Source of the DNA: Peromyscus leucopus
Taxonomy: Eukaryota > Chordata > Mammalia > Rodentia > Cricetidae
DNA length: 64,000 nucleotides
Direction of reading: 5' to 3'
Assembly: GCF_004664715.2 (NCBI RefSeq)
Contig: NC_051072.1
Span: 806,001-870,000 of the forward strand
A program made the translations under genes and the position numbers. The notes beneath the pieces are model-generated. The model was given only the letters and a program-made list of their open reading frames with translations. It did not search any database and was not told where the DNA came from. This document shows positions 1 through 10,918 of this stretch, piece by piece; positions within the stretch are counted from its first letter, which is position 1, and every line of letters begins with the position of its first letter.

Positions 1-240
1 ATTTTAATAATTTCTCTTCTGATTTTCTTGTTTTTCATCATCAACTGGGTTTGGATTAGGTTTGTTCTTGTTTTTCCCAACTATTTTTATTGTATAATTC
101 AACCATTTTTGGTGCTCTTCCTCATATTTTCATGTAGGCAATTAGAGCTACAATCTTTGCCCATAGGATTGATTTCAACAGGTTCCAGATGGTAGTCTTG
201 TTGTGATTTCATTTTCATTCATACATATTTTTATATATAA
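1..240 (-). mobile_element. Old L1 ORF2 fragment, inverted segment
   Basis: Read on the minus strand this matches the L1 ORF2 linker between endonuclease and reverse transcriptase (the stretch reading like 'cctacatgaaaa' and 'aaaatgaaatcacaac'). It meets a plus-strand L1 segment head to head at about 240. The same inversion junction occurs at about 56106 in copy C, so the rearrangement predates the duplication. It runs off the window start. No intact frame. Confidence 0.65.
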
Positions 241-1697
241 ATGAACAAAATTAAAGAAGAACTTAACAGCCCAAATGGACCCAAAACAAATGGGGAGACT
301 GAAATTGTAATAAACAGTCTTCCAGATAAAAAAATTATTCCATGTCCAGATGGATTCACTACAGAATTCTCACAGACATTCATAGATTTACAGCTAATCA
401 TTCTTCAAATATTAAAAAAGAAACAGAAGGAGCACACTCAAACGGACTTCTATGAAGCCTGTATGGTTCTTAATAACAAAATCACGTAAAGACAAAACAA
501 CAACCAAGAAACACTAGTGGATAATAACAATAATGAACACAGATTCAAAATGCTAAAAAAACAACTTGCAAAGAGAACATAGGCACACATCAAAAAGGTC
601 ATCTATCATGATCAAGTTGGCTTACCCCTGAAATGCAGGGATGTTTCAAACATACACAAGTGAAGAAATGTAATAAACCATGTAAATAGTCTAAAGACAA
701 AAAAAAATCGCATGATCATCCCAACAGATACGAAATGTCTTGAACAAACTCTAAAATGCTTTCATGATAAAAGTGCTAGAGAATGGAGAACTAGAGGGCA
801 CATATCTCAATATAATAAAATCAATATATGAGAAAACATCCAGCCAAAATCATCCTAAATGAGGAAAAGTAAGTAAGTAGGGAGTAAGTAGGAAGTAAGT
901 AGGGAGACACAGCTACACACTATCCATATCCTTTTGCAATATTGTGCTAGAAGCATGGGTTGAATCAATAAGTCAAGAGGGCAAAGCATGCCTATTTGTG
1001 GATGACATTATATTATACAAAAACAATCTCAAAAGGTCTACTGGAAACCTTCTAGAAACACGTACAAATTCAGCAATGTGGCAGAATAAAGAATCGGCTT
1101 GCACCAATTAAAGTTTTTCTATACACAAATAACAAACATACAGAGAAAGAGATAATGAGCATAGACCCATTCACAAAAGCATCAAAAGAACGTAAAATGT
1201 CTGGAAACGTAACAAATCAAGGAGGTGAGTGCCTTTTACATGGGAAACTTTAAACAAATGAAGAAAGTGATGGACAACAACATTAAAAAATAGAAACACA
1301 TCCAATGCTAAGGGGTTGGTAAAATTAATATTGGGAAAAATGATCACTTTACCAAAATCAATTAACAGATTCAATGCAATCACATTCAAAATTCCCATCT
1401 AATTTTTCAGAGAAATGAACACTATCTTACAGTTAATACAGAATCACGAAAGAACCCCACATAGGCAAAACAACCCTGAAAAAAAGAACAATTATAGATT
1501 ACTACAGATTTCAAGATATATTATAGAGACATAGCAATGAAAACAAGATGGAACTTTCAGACAAGAGACATGTAGACTAGACCAATGGAACAAAATCGAA
1601 GACCCAAACATGAGCACATATAACTTCAGCCATTTAACAGCTGACAAAAATGCCAAAATACACACCGGAGAAAAGAAAGACCCTTCAACCACCACAC
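241..1697 (+). mobile_element. Old L1 ORF2 (reverse transcriptase to C-terminal part), degenerate
   Basis: The conceptual translation at 241-489 resembles the start of the L1 reverse transcriptase domain (PDGF near residue 36, then a degraded T-EF-Q-TF block). At 607-650 the DNA still resembles the HDQVGF block, and at 990-1020 the FxDD catalytic block is recognisable. Stops and frameshifts are frequent, so it cannot make protein. It ends inside ORF2 at about 1697, where the single-copy part of the duplicon begins. Copy B keeps a longer version of the same L1 (27180-29960). Confidence 0.8.
868..904. repeat. Short (AGTA)n-like simple repeat
   Basis: Repeated 'gtaagtag' and 'ggaagtaag' words expanded inside the old L1. 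Confidence 0.6.
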
Positions 1698-2045
1698 CCA
1701 TTTAGTGTGTTTTTAAGAATCTTTTCTAAAACATGGTTCTTATGGAGCCTAGGCTTGCCTTGAATTTGCTATGCAGCAGAGGGTGACTTTGAACCCTAGG
1801 TTTCCTGATTCTTCTTTGAAAGTGTTTCTTGTCTCTTCCTTGAAAGTCAGAGATAACAGGGATGTGCAACAGAAAAGGCTTAATTCAAAATATATGTTAA
1901 TACCTGGGGCCAGTAGGTTTCACACGATCATGGTTCTGTATTTTCTCTGCATCATAAGGAAGCTGTTTTGTTGTACAAGGCAGTGTGTTTTTCCTACGTC
2001 ACAGAATGTTACTATTTTCCCTACAGATTAGAGACATTAACTAGG
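1698..2045. other. Duplicon A flank, no gene seen
   Basis: This stretch aligns by eye with 30825-31136 in copy B, for example the words 'cctacagattagagac' and 'attaactaggaagtg'. I see no coding signal. It is useful because copy B preserves the empty site for the LTR element inserted here at 2046-4902. Confidence 0.7.
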
Positions 2046-2051
2046 AAGTGT

Positions 2052-2393
2052 TGCTGTGGATATCACTCTATGTAAATAAAACACTGATGGCCAATGACCA
2101 GGCAGGAAGTATAGGCAGGACAGAGAGAGGAGAATTGGGGAAACAGGAAGAAGGAGGAGAGAGACTACAGCCACCGCCAGGAGAAGAGCATGTAGAGATG
2201 CCGGTAAGCCACCAGCCACGTGGCAAGGTATAGATTTATAAAAATGGGTTAATATAAGGTAAAAGAACAGTTAGCAAGAAGCCTGCCACGGCCATACAGT
2301 TTATAAGTGATATAAGCGTCTGAGTGATTATTTTATAAGTGGATTGTGGGACTGCGGGGCTTGGGGAACCTGGAGAGAAGCCCTCCAGCAACA
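2052..2393 (+). repeat. 5' LTR of mys-like element
   Basis: 342 bp, TG...CA ends. It contains 'aataaa' at about 2077. It is near-identical to 4555-4896, and related LTRs recur as solo copies across the window. Confidence 0.92.
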
Positions 2394-4554
2394 AATGGTG
2401 CCCAACGGCTCGAGTTTCCACCTTAAACCTGAGAATATTTAATAACCAATTCTAAACAGAGCCAAAACCAGGTTCCTGCTTCTTGTCTCATACGGGCAGC
2501 TAGATGCGGCAAAACGCAAGTTTGGACACTGCGGGTTCCTGGCGGGTGCGTTTAACTGGCAGTATGGCGGGAATGAGGCGTCTGCCAGCGGCAAATTAAG
2601 CTGTGTGGTAGATTTAGTCTTTACTAGTATTTTTTTTTTTTTTTTTTTAAAAAAAAGAGGTTTCTGGGCTACACGCTGCTTTGATAAAAGCTTAGACCCA
2701 CTATTTCTGAGACTTGATGACTCCCAGAGCTGGCGGAAAACGTACCACTGCCATGTTGGGAAGCTGAAGTGGGCAGAGCCAGCAGCCACAGCGCCGTTTC
2801 AGGCTTACAACGGTACAGTTTAAAGCAATAGGCTCAAGGCTCAAGGTAATATAAAACATAAGCCACATAAAGATGGCTACCACACAGAGAATCTGGATTA
2901 TGTTCTCTTTGATATTCATAACTAAAGAAAAACATTTGATTACAAAAGCTGTTGAGTTATGCCAAAATGTATATTTTAAAGGTACCTTGACTTCAAAATT
3001 TGGATATAAGGATATGTTACTTTGGAAAAGAGGTTCTGCTTTTGTTTCCACAGAAAGCCAGAGGCTGTGGACTTGTTCCAGATTAAGATACATCAGGTTT
3101 CACCAGCCAAGACCCCTGAAAGGACTCCGATGACACCATGGCCCAGATGATCCAACATCCAGATCGGTTTCAAGGCAACTGGTTCACACAATACAGCCTC
3201 ACGGACTACCCCATAGGTCTAAAATTTTCTTTGCATCCCCATAAGATACAGCGCCCCCTCCAGCAGGAAGTAGTAAGAGATGCTACGCCCAAATTCCCAA
3301 ATATACCAAGCTGGCTTTAGAGGTGGAATTGGCTCACTCCCCCTCTAAACCCAGACATATTGCTTTAAAAAAAAAAAATGGTTAAGTGATTCTTGTGTCC
3401 CAAATCAGAAGAGCCCTCTGGTGTGGGACAGAGAAAAACCAATATTTTTATTTAAAACAGGTTGATTATAAATGTGATCTCTTTCTAAAAAAGAAAAGGG
3501 ATATGATATGGATATATAGGATATGGAGATGATAAGATAAAAGGGTAGATTAATGAACCTACTTTTAAAGAACAACTTGTTTAAAATGTTTTACATTGGT
3601 ATAGATTTTAGTTTATGTTTAAAATGTTTTACATTGGTATAAATTTTAGTTCATTGATACAAACTTGAAGTTAATTTTGTTATACTGTATATATATATAT
3701 ATTTCTATTCTTGTTTGAGGTATTATGTTTATATAACTCATTTAAAATTGTAATGGATAATTAAAAAATAGATTAATAATTAGTCATCTATGATAATCAT
3801 ATTTGTAGCCATGTTAGTTAAGTCTTCTAGGTATACATAGATATATTTCAGATAGATAGGTAATCTTCAAACACTTCATAGACCTAGAGAATATGGCATT
3901 TAAATAACTTAGAATTCTGTTGACGTGAGACACAATTGCTCCTGGCTGCACCAATTGATCCCGAGAGAATGTTGGGCTTCTAAGACATTTCCATTTGGAA
4001 GTTTGTCTTTTGGCACAAAATGGCCTACTGGGCAAAGAACTGCCTTGCCTTGATGGCTGACAGTACAAATGCAATGCTGTCCTTTCTGGACAAGTGGGAC
4101 ACAAGGAAAGCGACCACTGTACTCTGTCAAGACAGGGTAAGATGGTCTCTTAAAATTCCTGCTTCTAAAAATGGTCTGTCAGATACTCTAGGCCTGTAGC
4201 CAATTTGAATGCACCAACAATGCTGAAAAACATTAGGTGACTGTCCAGGCTGCCAGCTGTCTTGGTCTACTCTTGCAAGATTCCCGAAAGTTGCTTGCAT
4301 CCATCTACCATTTCTCAGGTACCATTATGTTCCTTCTCAGGTCTTTGATGTGGTTGAAGACTAGATAGTTGTAATTTCCTCAGTTATGATAAAAGATAAG
4401 TTAGCTATAAAACCTTAAACTCACAAATATAAGATAGATAGGACATCTTCTTTAATATTGTAACTATAATTCTTGCTCGGTAATTGTTTTGTTATATGTA
4501 ATTTTACCATGTTAAAGTTAAAACCTTCCTTTTTAAAAAAAGAAGAAAGGGAAG
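2394..4554 (+). other. Internal region of mys-like element, non-coding
   Basis: AT-rich and without a long frame on either strand. It includes a poly(T)/poly(A) stretch at about 2630-2656, a tandem 37 bp duplication at about 3578-3652 built on 'aaaatgttttacattggtat', an (AT)n run at about 3690 and a polypurine tract before the 3' LTR. The part at 2885-3053 is homologous to 40075-40265 in a second, older member of the family. Confidence 0.75.
2396..2414 (+). promoter_or_regulatory. tRNA primer binding site of mys-like element
   Basis: 'tggtgcccaacggctcgag' starts two bases after the 5' LTR. It resembles the tRNA-Lys type primer site (TGGCGCCCAACG) used by several betaretrovirus-like elements, with one change near its start. 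A closer match sits after the related LTR at 39454. Confidence 0.7.
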
Positions 4555-4896
4555 TGCTGTGGATATCACTCTATGTAAATAAAACACTGATGGCCAATGA
4601 CCAGGCAGGAAGTATAGGCGGGACAGAGAGAGGAGAATTGGGGAAACAGGAAGAAGGAGGAGAGAGACTTCAGCCACCTCCAGGAGAAGAGCATGTAGAG
4701 ACGCCGGTAAGCCACCAGCCACGTGGCAAGGTATAGATTTATAAAAATGGGTTAATATAAGATAAAAGAACAGTTAGCAAGAAGCCTGCCACGGCCATAC
4801 AGTTTATAAGTGATATAAGCGTCTGAGTGATTATTTTATAAGTGGATTGTGGGACTGCGGGGCTTGGGGAACCTGGAGAGAAGCCCTCCAGCAACA
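4555..4896 (+). repeat. 3' LTR of mys-like element
   Basis: 342 bp, preceded by a polypurine tract and followed by the target duplication 'aagtgt'. Five substitutions relative to the 5' LTR by visual comparison. Confidence 0.92.
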
Positions 4897-4902
4897 AAGT
4901 GT

Positions 4903-6440
4903 CTATTATTTTATGTATGGTTAGAAACCCACTGAGAATTCTAGTAGATAGGACAAAGTGGTTTGAAACCCATGTTTCCTAAGAGAAGACTTCAATATCA
5001 TAAGCCAGTCTCCAGCACAAACACTGGTTAGACTGAAGAGGATGATATATGCAACAGCACATGAGATGGGGGAGGGGCTGTGAAGGAAAATTACTGATAA
5101 GAGGATTGTCTGGTTGTGAGTGAAAAAACTCTTCGAAGGAGTCTGTGTCTGCAGAGACTGATGGACCATGTGGAATTTCAGAACTGTGGAGAGACTGGAA
5201 TTTTGCAGGTTCAGAGAGTAATTGCCTTACCTTGGGCTACGTTTACCCTTCAGAAACATTCATTTCTTCCATAACTGTGTAGTGGACCAAATTGCCGATG
5301 ACAATAGATAAAGGAACTTTTAGAATCCACTGACTTGGCAGAACATTAGCTTCCATAAATCCAAAAGCCAAGAATGCCAGATAGTATCTTAAGCAGATAG
5401 AATACCACCACCACCACCACCATCTCATAGTCCCTGCCTCTCTGGGGTACACACCAATGTATTTTAAACTTGCTTTGATTAATGACATTCTTTATTCTGT
5501 AAACCCATGTAACTACATGCATGTTGGAGCATGGAATTTGGGGTAATCTAAATCTGTGTTTCCAGCTAATGGCCACAAAAATGGCTCCAGACTAAACTGT
5601 CTCTTTTTCCGTTTAAGATGAGAGCTAAGGTTTTGCAGTGACAGGAACCTACTACATGCAAATCACAGGAACCTGAGTGAGCCACAGCCTTCCAAATTCA
5701 TCTTTTATTTTCTCTATCATAGTAAAAAAAAAAAAAAAAAAAACCAAAAACTTGGGTAAATCATTCTAGAACTATTCAGGGAGCATCAGTGGACCACACT
5801 CAGTGACAGAGTATGTTTAAGGGAGATTAGACATGTCTATAAAGTGAAGAAATAGAAGAAAAGCATATGACCAGAGAGAACAATGTACAAAGCCCACCAG
5901 ATCAGCAGGGCTGTTTTTCCCCTTCCCGTTCAGAGATATTCAAGGCCTCTTCTGTTAATCATGAGGTCCATTTCTCTCATCACACTAAGTCCTCTCTCAC
6001 ATCTGAGGAGTCCAAAATACCTGACGTCACACAGTCTCAAATGGAATTGGATGCAGTATACTCTCTAGTATATTTGACTCTGCAGTGTAAAATCTGTAAT
6101 TCAGTGGATTGTACAAAGACGGGTTAAACCAATTACAAGATTATTCTGTGGCTATACAGGTGTATTAATGTGACAATTCAGGTCACAGGAATGTATAATA
6201 GACATACCTATTCCTCCAGAGAAATTCATAAATCTAACAATTCATTCCAAAGGAAAAGGAATTAATATCCCATACAACAATCGCCCTTACAGGACTCTGT
6301 CCCTGGAAACTAGGAACTTTAGAAACCTCTGCAAGATCAAGCCAAGCATACTAGGCCAGCCATAAAATATAGCAGGCGCTAGATGTCCACGTGTTCGAAA
6401 GTCCTCAGAAATCTCACAACATCGATGTGAGCAAGGGTCA
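4903..6440. other. Duplicon A unique sequence, no gene seen
   Basis: Aligns with 31145-32590 in copy B, for example 'gattgtctggttgtgagtg' and the later 'gatcagcagggc' stretch. It includes a (CCA)n tract at about 5405-5421 and poly(A) at about 5724-5743. Short frames exist on both strands, but none is conserved in the paired copy, so I do not call a gene. Confidence 0.65.
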
Positions 6441-6449
6441 CTCAGGGAG

Positions 6450-7140
6450 AGCATGTTTCCCTAGCAAAGCAAGAAAGTGAGCTCTCATCACCTCCTGAGA
6501 CACCAGTAACCTTCTCCACCCCTTGACTACTAAGCCAGCCCTCCAGTCCCAGAAGCACAGGTGGACACGGGCAGCAGGTTGTTCTAATAGACTGGACACT
6601 CACAGCATGTGGCTTTGGCATGACGCCCTCTCCCCTGACCAACCTGCACCCAGGTGCAGTGGCCCAGCCTAGGTCAGCACAGCTCCTCCAGGTCGGCTTC
6701 TCCTGCCTCCCAACCAGCCCAAGTCAGCTCCCTCCCTCCGCGCTGGACCCGCCACCGTGCACAGTCCCTCAGATCTGCAGGACAGCGCTGCACCCTGCAC
6801 CAACCTCCATGTCAGAGATGCAAGCCCAGTGCTGAGCAGGACACTCGCCTAACTTTGGGGAGAAGCTAAGTTTGAAGACTGACGCCGAAGTTCGGTATCC
6901 CAAGACCCTTCTTGTGATGTCATCGTGGTCGGAACTACATTTCCCACAAGTCAGAGCGAAGGACTTCCAGGAACATAGGAAAGTGATTTATTTGTGCAGT
7001 GCCTGGGTTCCTGTCCAGCTGTGTGCAGATGAAGTTGGAAGGAAACAGGCTTGAGCTCAGGGACAGCCACAGGGGATTCGGGATGTTGCAGCCCTGCAAT
7101 CTCAGCACCCGATGTTAGCCTGTGAGCCGAGCCTTTCATA
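6450..7140. promoter_or_regulatory. Promoter-like block, copy A (KRAB-ZNF cluster)
   Basis: A GC-richer island that is strongly conserved in copy B (32640-33370) and partly in copy C (57423-57700). It holds an aactacatttcccacaagtc site at 6933-6952, close to the ZNF143/Staf consensus common in zinc-finger gene promoters, and a CRE-like 'tgatgtcatc' at 6915-6924. The ETS-type core is 'cttccagg' here against 'cttccggg' in B. A donor-like 'tgtgtgcagatgaag' at about 7020 reads 'gtgcaggtgaag' in C, so an exon 1 donor may be lost in A and B. Direction is uncertain: the motifs would suit a plus-strand first exon, but the known finger genes lie on the minus strand 9-12 kb to the left of copies B and C. 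Confidence 0.5.
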
Positions 7141-7274
7141 GTAATGTTTTTATTACGTTTTCTTGTTATTTTTGCTAAAAAGTTGTGATTTTAAAGCTCA
7201 GTTCTACTTGTTATGCGACCTTAACTACCGCATGAAAACTCATTTATCAGTGTTACTTAAAAATAAAGAAGCAG

Positions 7275-7427
7275 GGGCTGGAGAGATGGCTCAGAGGTTA
7301 AGAGCACCGACTGTTCTTCCAGAGGTCCTGAGTTCAATTCCCAGCAACCACATGGTGGCTCACAACCATCTGTAATGAGATCTGGCACCCTCCTCTGTAT
7401 ACATAATAAATAAATAAATCTTAAAAA
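7275..7427 (+). mobile_element. B2 SINE
   Basis: Starts 'gggctggagagatggctcag', contains 'gttcaattcccagcaacc' (box B region) and ends with A-rich 'aataaataaataaatctt'. Flanked by a direct repeat 'aaaaataaagaagcag' at 7259-7274 and 7428-7443. Copy B lacks it and has an (AAG)n tract at that position, so it postdates the duplication. Confidence 0.95.
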
Positions 7428-7611
7428 AAAAATAAAGAAGCAGAAACCTAATGCAGGACTGAGCATCATCTCCTCAAGATGCTTCTTGAAACCAACCTTG
7501 GTGACCCTGCCTTTCATCCAGTCTCAGGCACTAAAGACAGAAGAATCAGAAAACAAGACTAACAAGGACAATTTATAGACGGATGGTATCTAATCACCAT
7601 GTAGAGAATGG

Positions 7612-7690
7612 ACAGGGGGCCTAGCTTAGGGTAAAGCACTTGGCTATAATGAAGGTGGCTTTGGTTTAATATATAGTAACACAAAGAAAT
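7612..7690 (+). mobile_element. Degenerate tRNA-derived SINE (ID/B4-like)
   Basis: 'gggcctagcttagggtaaag' followed by 'cacttggctataatgaaggt' resembles the tRNA-like head of ID or B4. The same remnant is at 33709-33830 in copy B, so it predates the duplication. Confidence 0.45.
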
Positions 7691-7869
7691 GAATAATCCT
7701 TGTTCTCCTGTGCTGACACACAGTGTGAGTCACACATGGCCAGACTCCACAGCTGGAATAGGGTTCATATGAACAAGGGAATCCATACAGGACATGGGTC
7801 AGGACCACAGAGATGTTTAAAATCATTGAACACAGTGAAAACTATGGAACTCTGACATTTACTTTCAAT

Positions 7870-8735
7870 GAACTTTCAGAATCCATCTGAGGATCTTTTT
7901 CATCAGCTTTTAAATTATTTGTTCACACCTTTAACCTGTGCAATAAATATAAATTTTGTGTCGACAACCACCTCACCCAGTTATCCCTGGCTTTCACAAA
8001 CTCGGGCATGTACTCACCACCAGGTGTTCTCTGAGCAAATACTTTCCTCCTCTGCACCTCTCCCAAGGGGAGGGGCGCAGCTCCTGGGATCACACTGGAG
8101 TGTGCACCGACACCTGGTCCATCCTGCATTGTAGAATTTCCCTCGGTGTTACGTTTGACATTCCTTATTGAATTTCCCCTCTCTCCCTCGATCCTGACTT
8201 TGTTCATATTTGACACCATTTTGAACATCAATGGTATCCACCTTGACCTTCCCTTCATTGTGCTAAGTAGAACACTGAGATAATTCCTCCTGGAATACAA
8301 AGGCATCAGAAACATGTTCTTAGGACCCTGACTATGCTCACGGTAGTGAAGAAGCTTCATTGGAACCATGGGGTACTGAGAATTAACATCTCTTCTTAGG
8401 AATGTTTATTCCTGTGTGGTCCACGCTTGAGACAATGATACAAACCCCATCACAAGGAAGATTTCATGTTTCCATGATGGACGCTAATTCACAAGGAACT
8501 GTTTTAAATGGACAATGTGCAAAGTTCTTATTCAGTTCTTCTATTACAGGCAGTGTGTTCAACCCAGTGATAAAGAACACCTCTCTCAACTTAGAGAAAC
8601 TACTCCACAATCAGCTTGTCGCCCTGGACATTTGACTGACAAGTCTGTTTAGAATGAGGTCATGACTGCTCTGTCCTCCTCCCTAGTGCTGCAGTGAAGG
8701 CATTGTCAGCAACCTTAAGACTCATCATTTCTGAG
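7870..8735. other. Duplicon A unique sequence
   Basis: Part of the shared duplicon; the word 'acgtttgacattccttattg' at about 8150 recurs at about 58260 in copy C, and the region 8375-8710 aligns with 58475-58805. No supported gene. Confidence 0.6.
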
Positions 8736-8737
8736 CA

Positions 8738-8747
8738 TGGCTAGGCT

Positions 8748-8790
<43 letters not shown>

Positions 8791-8895
8791 TGTGCACATT
8801 TGTGTGTGTGTGACTATGTGCACATTTGTGTTTGTGCCCATGTGTGTGTGACTGTATATGTGTATTTGTGTGTGCATGCATATGTATGTTTGTGT
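8738..8895. repeat. (TG)n microsatellite with degenerate extension
   Basis: A pure TG run at about 8749-8788, then imperfect 'tgtgtgtgtgactatgtgca' type sequence. A much shorter version is at 58858-58920 in copy C. The open frame across it is a repeat artefact. Confidence 0.95.
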
Positions 8896-9302
8896 CTGTT
8901 ACATGGAAACATGCCTGGGGAGGTGCTCCTTCATATGAGAAGTACTGATCCTCGAGGATGCAGTATTCACTCACAACTCTGCAGTCTCCATTGCATCCTA
9001 GTGGGATTATCTGTGTATTCAGGAGGAGGAGGAAGAACTGCCATAGTACACATACAAACGGAACATGCAGGATATAAGGGGGAGTCCCATTCAGCAGGAT
9101 ATTGGGGACCCAGGCATATTTATGGAAAAGTCTAACAGAGCCATATTCTCAGGCCTAATATTTTTGTTTAGACCATGTTGACAATTTTTCTCTATTATCT
9201 CCCATATCATTTTTATAATATTTTGTTCATTTAATTTTCTCCCAATGAAGCAATCTGTATTAAGTGTGATGTTTGCAAAAATCACTTTAAAATCTACACT
9301 TA

Positions 9303-9415
9303 CAGACTAAAGGAATGGTTCAGTAGTTAAGAAAATTTAATGTTTTTGCAGAGGATCTGCGTTTTTTTTTTCCCAACATGCACATGCTGGCATATAAACA
9401 CATGTAGCATCTGTA
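9303..9415 (+). mobile_element. Old degenerate B2-like SINE
   Basis: 'ggttcagtagttaagaa', 'tgcagaggatctgcg' and a decayed 'catctgtaa' follow the B2 order with many changes. Confidence 0.5.
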
Positions 9416-9429
9416 AGTAAATTGGTTGC

Positions 9430-9818
9430 TGCTGTGGGATGGTTTGTATGTCAAATTGTTTTGATTGGTCAATAAATAAAACACTGATTGGCCAGTGGCC
9501 AGGCAGGAAGTAGGTGGGACAAGGAGAGCGGAAAATTCTGGGAAGCGGAAGGCTGAGGCAGAGAGACACTGCAGCCGCCGCCATGACCAGCAGCATGTGA
9601 AGACGCCGGTAAGCCACCAGCCACATGGCAAGGTATAGATTTATGGAAATGGATTAATTTAAGCTGTAAGAACAGTTAGCAAGAAGCCTGCCACAGCCAT
9701 ACAGTTTGTAAGCAATATAAGTCTCTGTGTTTACTTGGTTGGGTCTGAGCGGCTGTGGGACTGGCGGGTGACAGAGATTTGTCCTGACTGTGGGCAAGGC
9801 AGGAAAACTCTAGCTACA
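9430..9818 (+). mobile_element. Solo LTR (mys-related family)
   Basis: 389 bp, TG...CA, flanked by the 6 bp direct repeat 'ggttgc' at 9424-9429 and 9819-9824. Shares 'aggcaggaagta', 'ccggtaagccacc' and 'acagttagcaagaagcctg' with the 2052-4896 LTRs. It has a longer 3' part ending 'actctagctaca', shared with 37711-38098, so it is a sister subfamily. Confidence 0.9.
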
Positions 9819-9824
9819 GGTTGC

Positions 9825-10200
9825 AACAACTCTGGGTTTGGTCTGGGATTTTGGTACCAAAACATGAGCTTTGCAACTATGGGAAAGGTGTCCTGACTAC
9901 CTGGAAGTCAGGCAACACCTTGAGCTGCTTAGGACAGCTCTGATGGCTGGAACTGCAAGGAGACAGTTCAGCCCTGGGGGTCAAGGTATCCCTGACACCT
10001 TGAGCTGCTCAGAACAAGAAGTCTGCCTTGAAGGTGTCCCAGACACCTGGAGCTGTTTAGCACAGCTATGACATCTGGAACTACAAAGAAGTAGCACAAC
10101 CTTTGAAGGGAAATTTTTCTGATTTCTCATGAAAGTCAGGCCTGGAACTGCTTCAGCAGGGAAGGGTATTCTGACTGTTCAGGAAAGTCAGGGTATACCT
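9825..10200. repeat. Imperfect tandem repeat
   Basis: Blocks of the form 'cacc-tgagctg-t-ag-acagct-tga' followed by 'ctggaact-caa' recur at about 9918, 9993 and 10037. Spacing is irregular (about 75 then 45), so the array has decayed. Origin unknown; it may be LTR or untranslated retroelement sequence. Confidence 0.4.
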
Positions 10201-10204
10201 GGTA

Positions 10205-10844
10205 TGATGGGGGATGATCTCCCCCCAAGATATAGCAATCCTGCTCTCTCCTGAAGAGCTGCTACAACTGAGCTTTGCTCAGCCCCCACTTAAGGGGGAT
10301 TCCTAGTAGAGCTCTGGTTCTGGACTAAGAGGTTGCTTCTTTTGCTTCACTCTGCAAAAGGGAAAACCCCTGCAGAAATGTAGCAATTTCCTCTTGCCCC
10401 AGAGAAAATTGTTACTTTTCAGCTCTCCCTTGTTTTGTCCACTGAGGGACATCTCAGCAAGGATCTTCTCTAGGCCAGTGAATGAAGATTTTCACGCCCA
10501 AAACTCTTTTGAGAAAGAGATTTATTTGGGAAGGAGGAGTCCAGGAGAGTAGCTGCCTCTACCAGGGTGGAGAGAACAGCCTTTTTTCCTAACTGACTAG
10601 GCAGGGTGGTTTTCACAGGATGTCTTGAGGGTGGAGTCAACCAGAGGTTGACTTGGGGCCCAGGGTTCTACTGTCCTGCTCTGTGACTGGTTGGTTTCAC
10701 CAGTCAGTTGACCAGGGGCAGAGATGGCTCTGATATGACTGAGCCAGACTGTGTGTCTTTCACTGGCCTTATCTGAGCCATCTTCCCCTAGTTCTGGGCT
10801 CCAGCGTCAGAGTGGATTTCTTTAGTCAGCCCCTTTTCCCTACA
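10205..10844 (-). mobile_element. LTR-like sequence, family unknown
   Basis: Bounded by TG...CA, and on the minus strand carries 'aataaatctctttctc' in a position that would suit a polyadenylation signal within an LTR. I could not find a clear target duplication or a partner copy in the window. It may instead be unrelated non-coding sequence. Confidence 0.35.
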
Positions 10845-10903
10845 GTATCAGTTCTAGATGTTCAGAATCCCTCTTCTGACATCCCCAGGATCATGTACAA
10901 ATA

Positions 10904-10918
10904 ATGGGCGCGCGCGCG

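Larger units (their letters stand above)
2046..4902 (+). mobile_element. Complete mys-like non-autonomous LTR retrotransposon with 6 bp target duplication
   Basis: Two 342 bp LTRs (2052-2393 and 4555-4896) enclose about 2.16 kb. The direct repeat 'aagtgt' flanks it at 2046-2051 and 4897-4902. The LTRs begin TG and end CA. A primer binding site 'tggtgcccaacg' follows the 5' LTR at 2396, and a polypurine tract precedes the 3' LTR at about 4534-4554. By eye the LTRs differ at five positions, so the insertion is young. No gag, pro, pol or env frame is visible, so it must have been mobilised in trans. Copy B has the uninterrupted target at about 31130-31150, so it arrived after the duplication. 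Size, LTR length and 6 bp duplication fit mys of Peromyscus as I remember it; the name is not verified. Confidence 0.9.

Noticed and set aside
2439..3093. Overlapping minus-strand frames of 116 and 130 codons in the mys-like interior
   Set aside because: No gag or pol motifs, wrong strand for the element, and not kept in the related element at 39454-40265.
6450..7140. Protein-coding exon in the GC-richer promoter-like block
   Set aside because: Frames differ between copies A and B through indels, while the DNA motifs are kept, so regulation is the better reading.
7923..8369. 148-codon minus-strand frame in duplicon A
   Set aside because: No domain, and copies B and C do not keep it open.
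8737..9135. 132-codon frame rich in Val and Cys
   Set aside because: Produced by the TG microsatellite.
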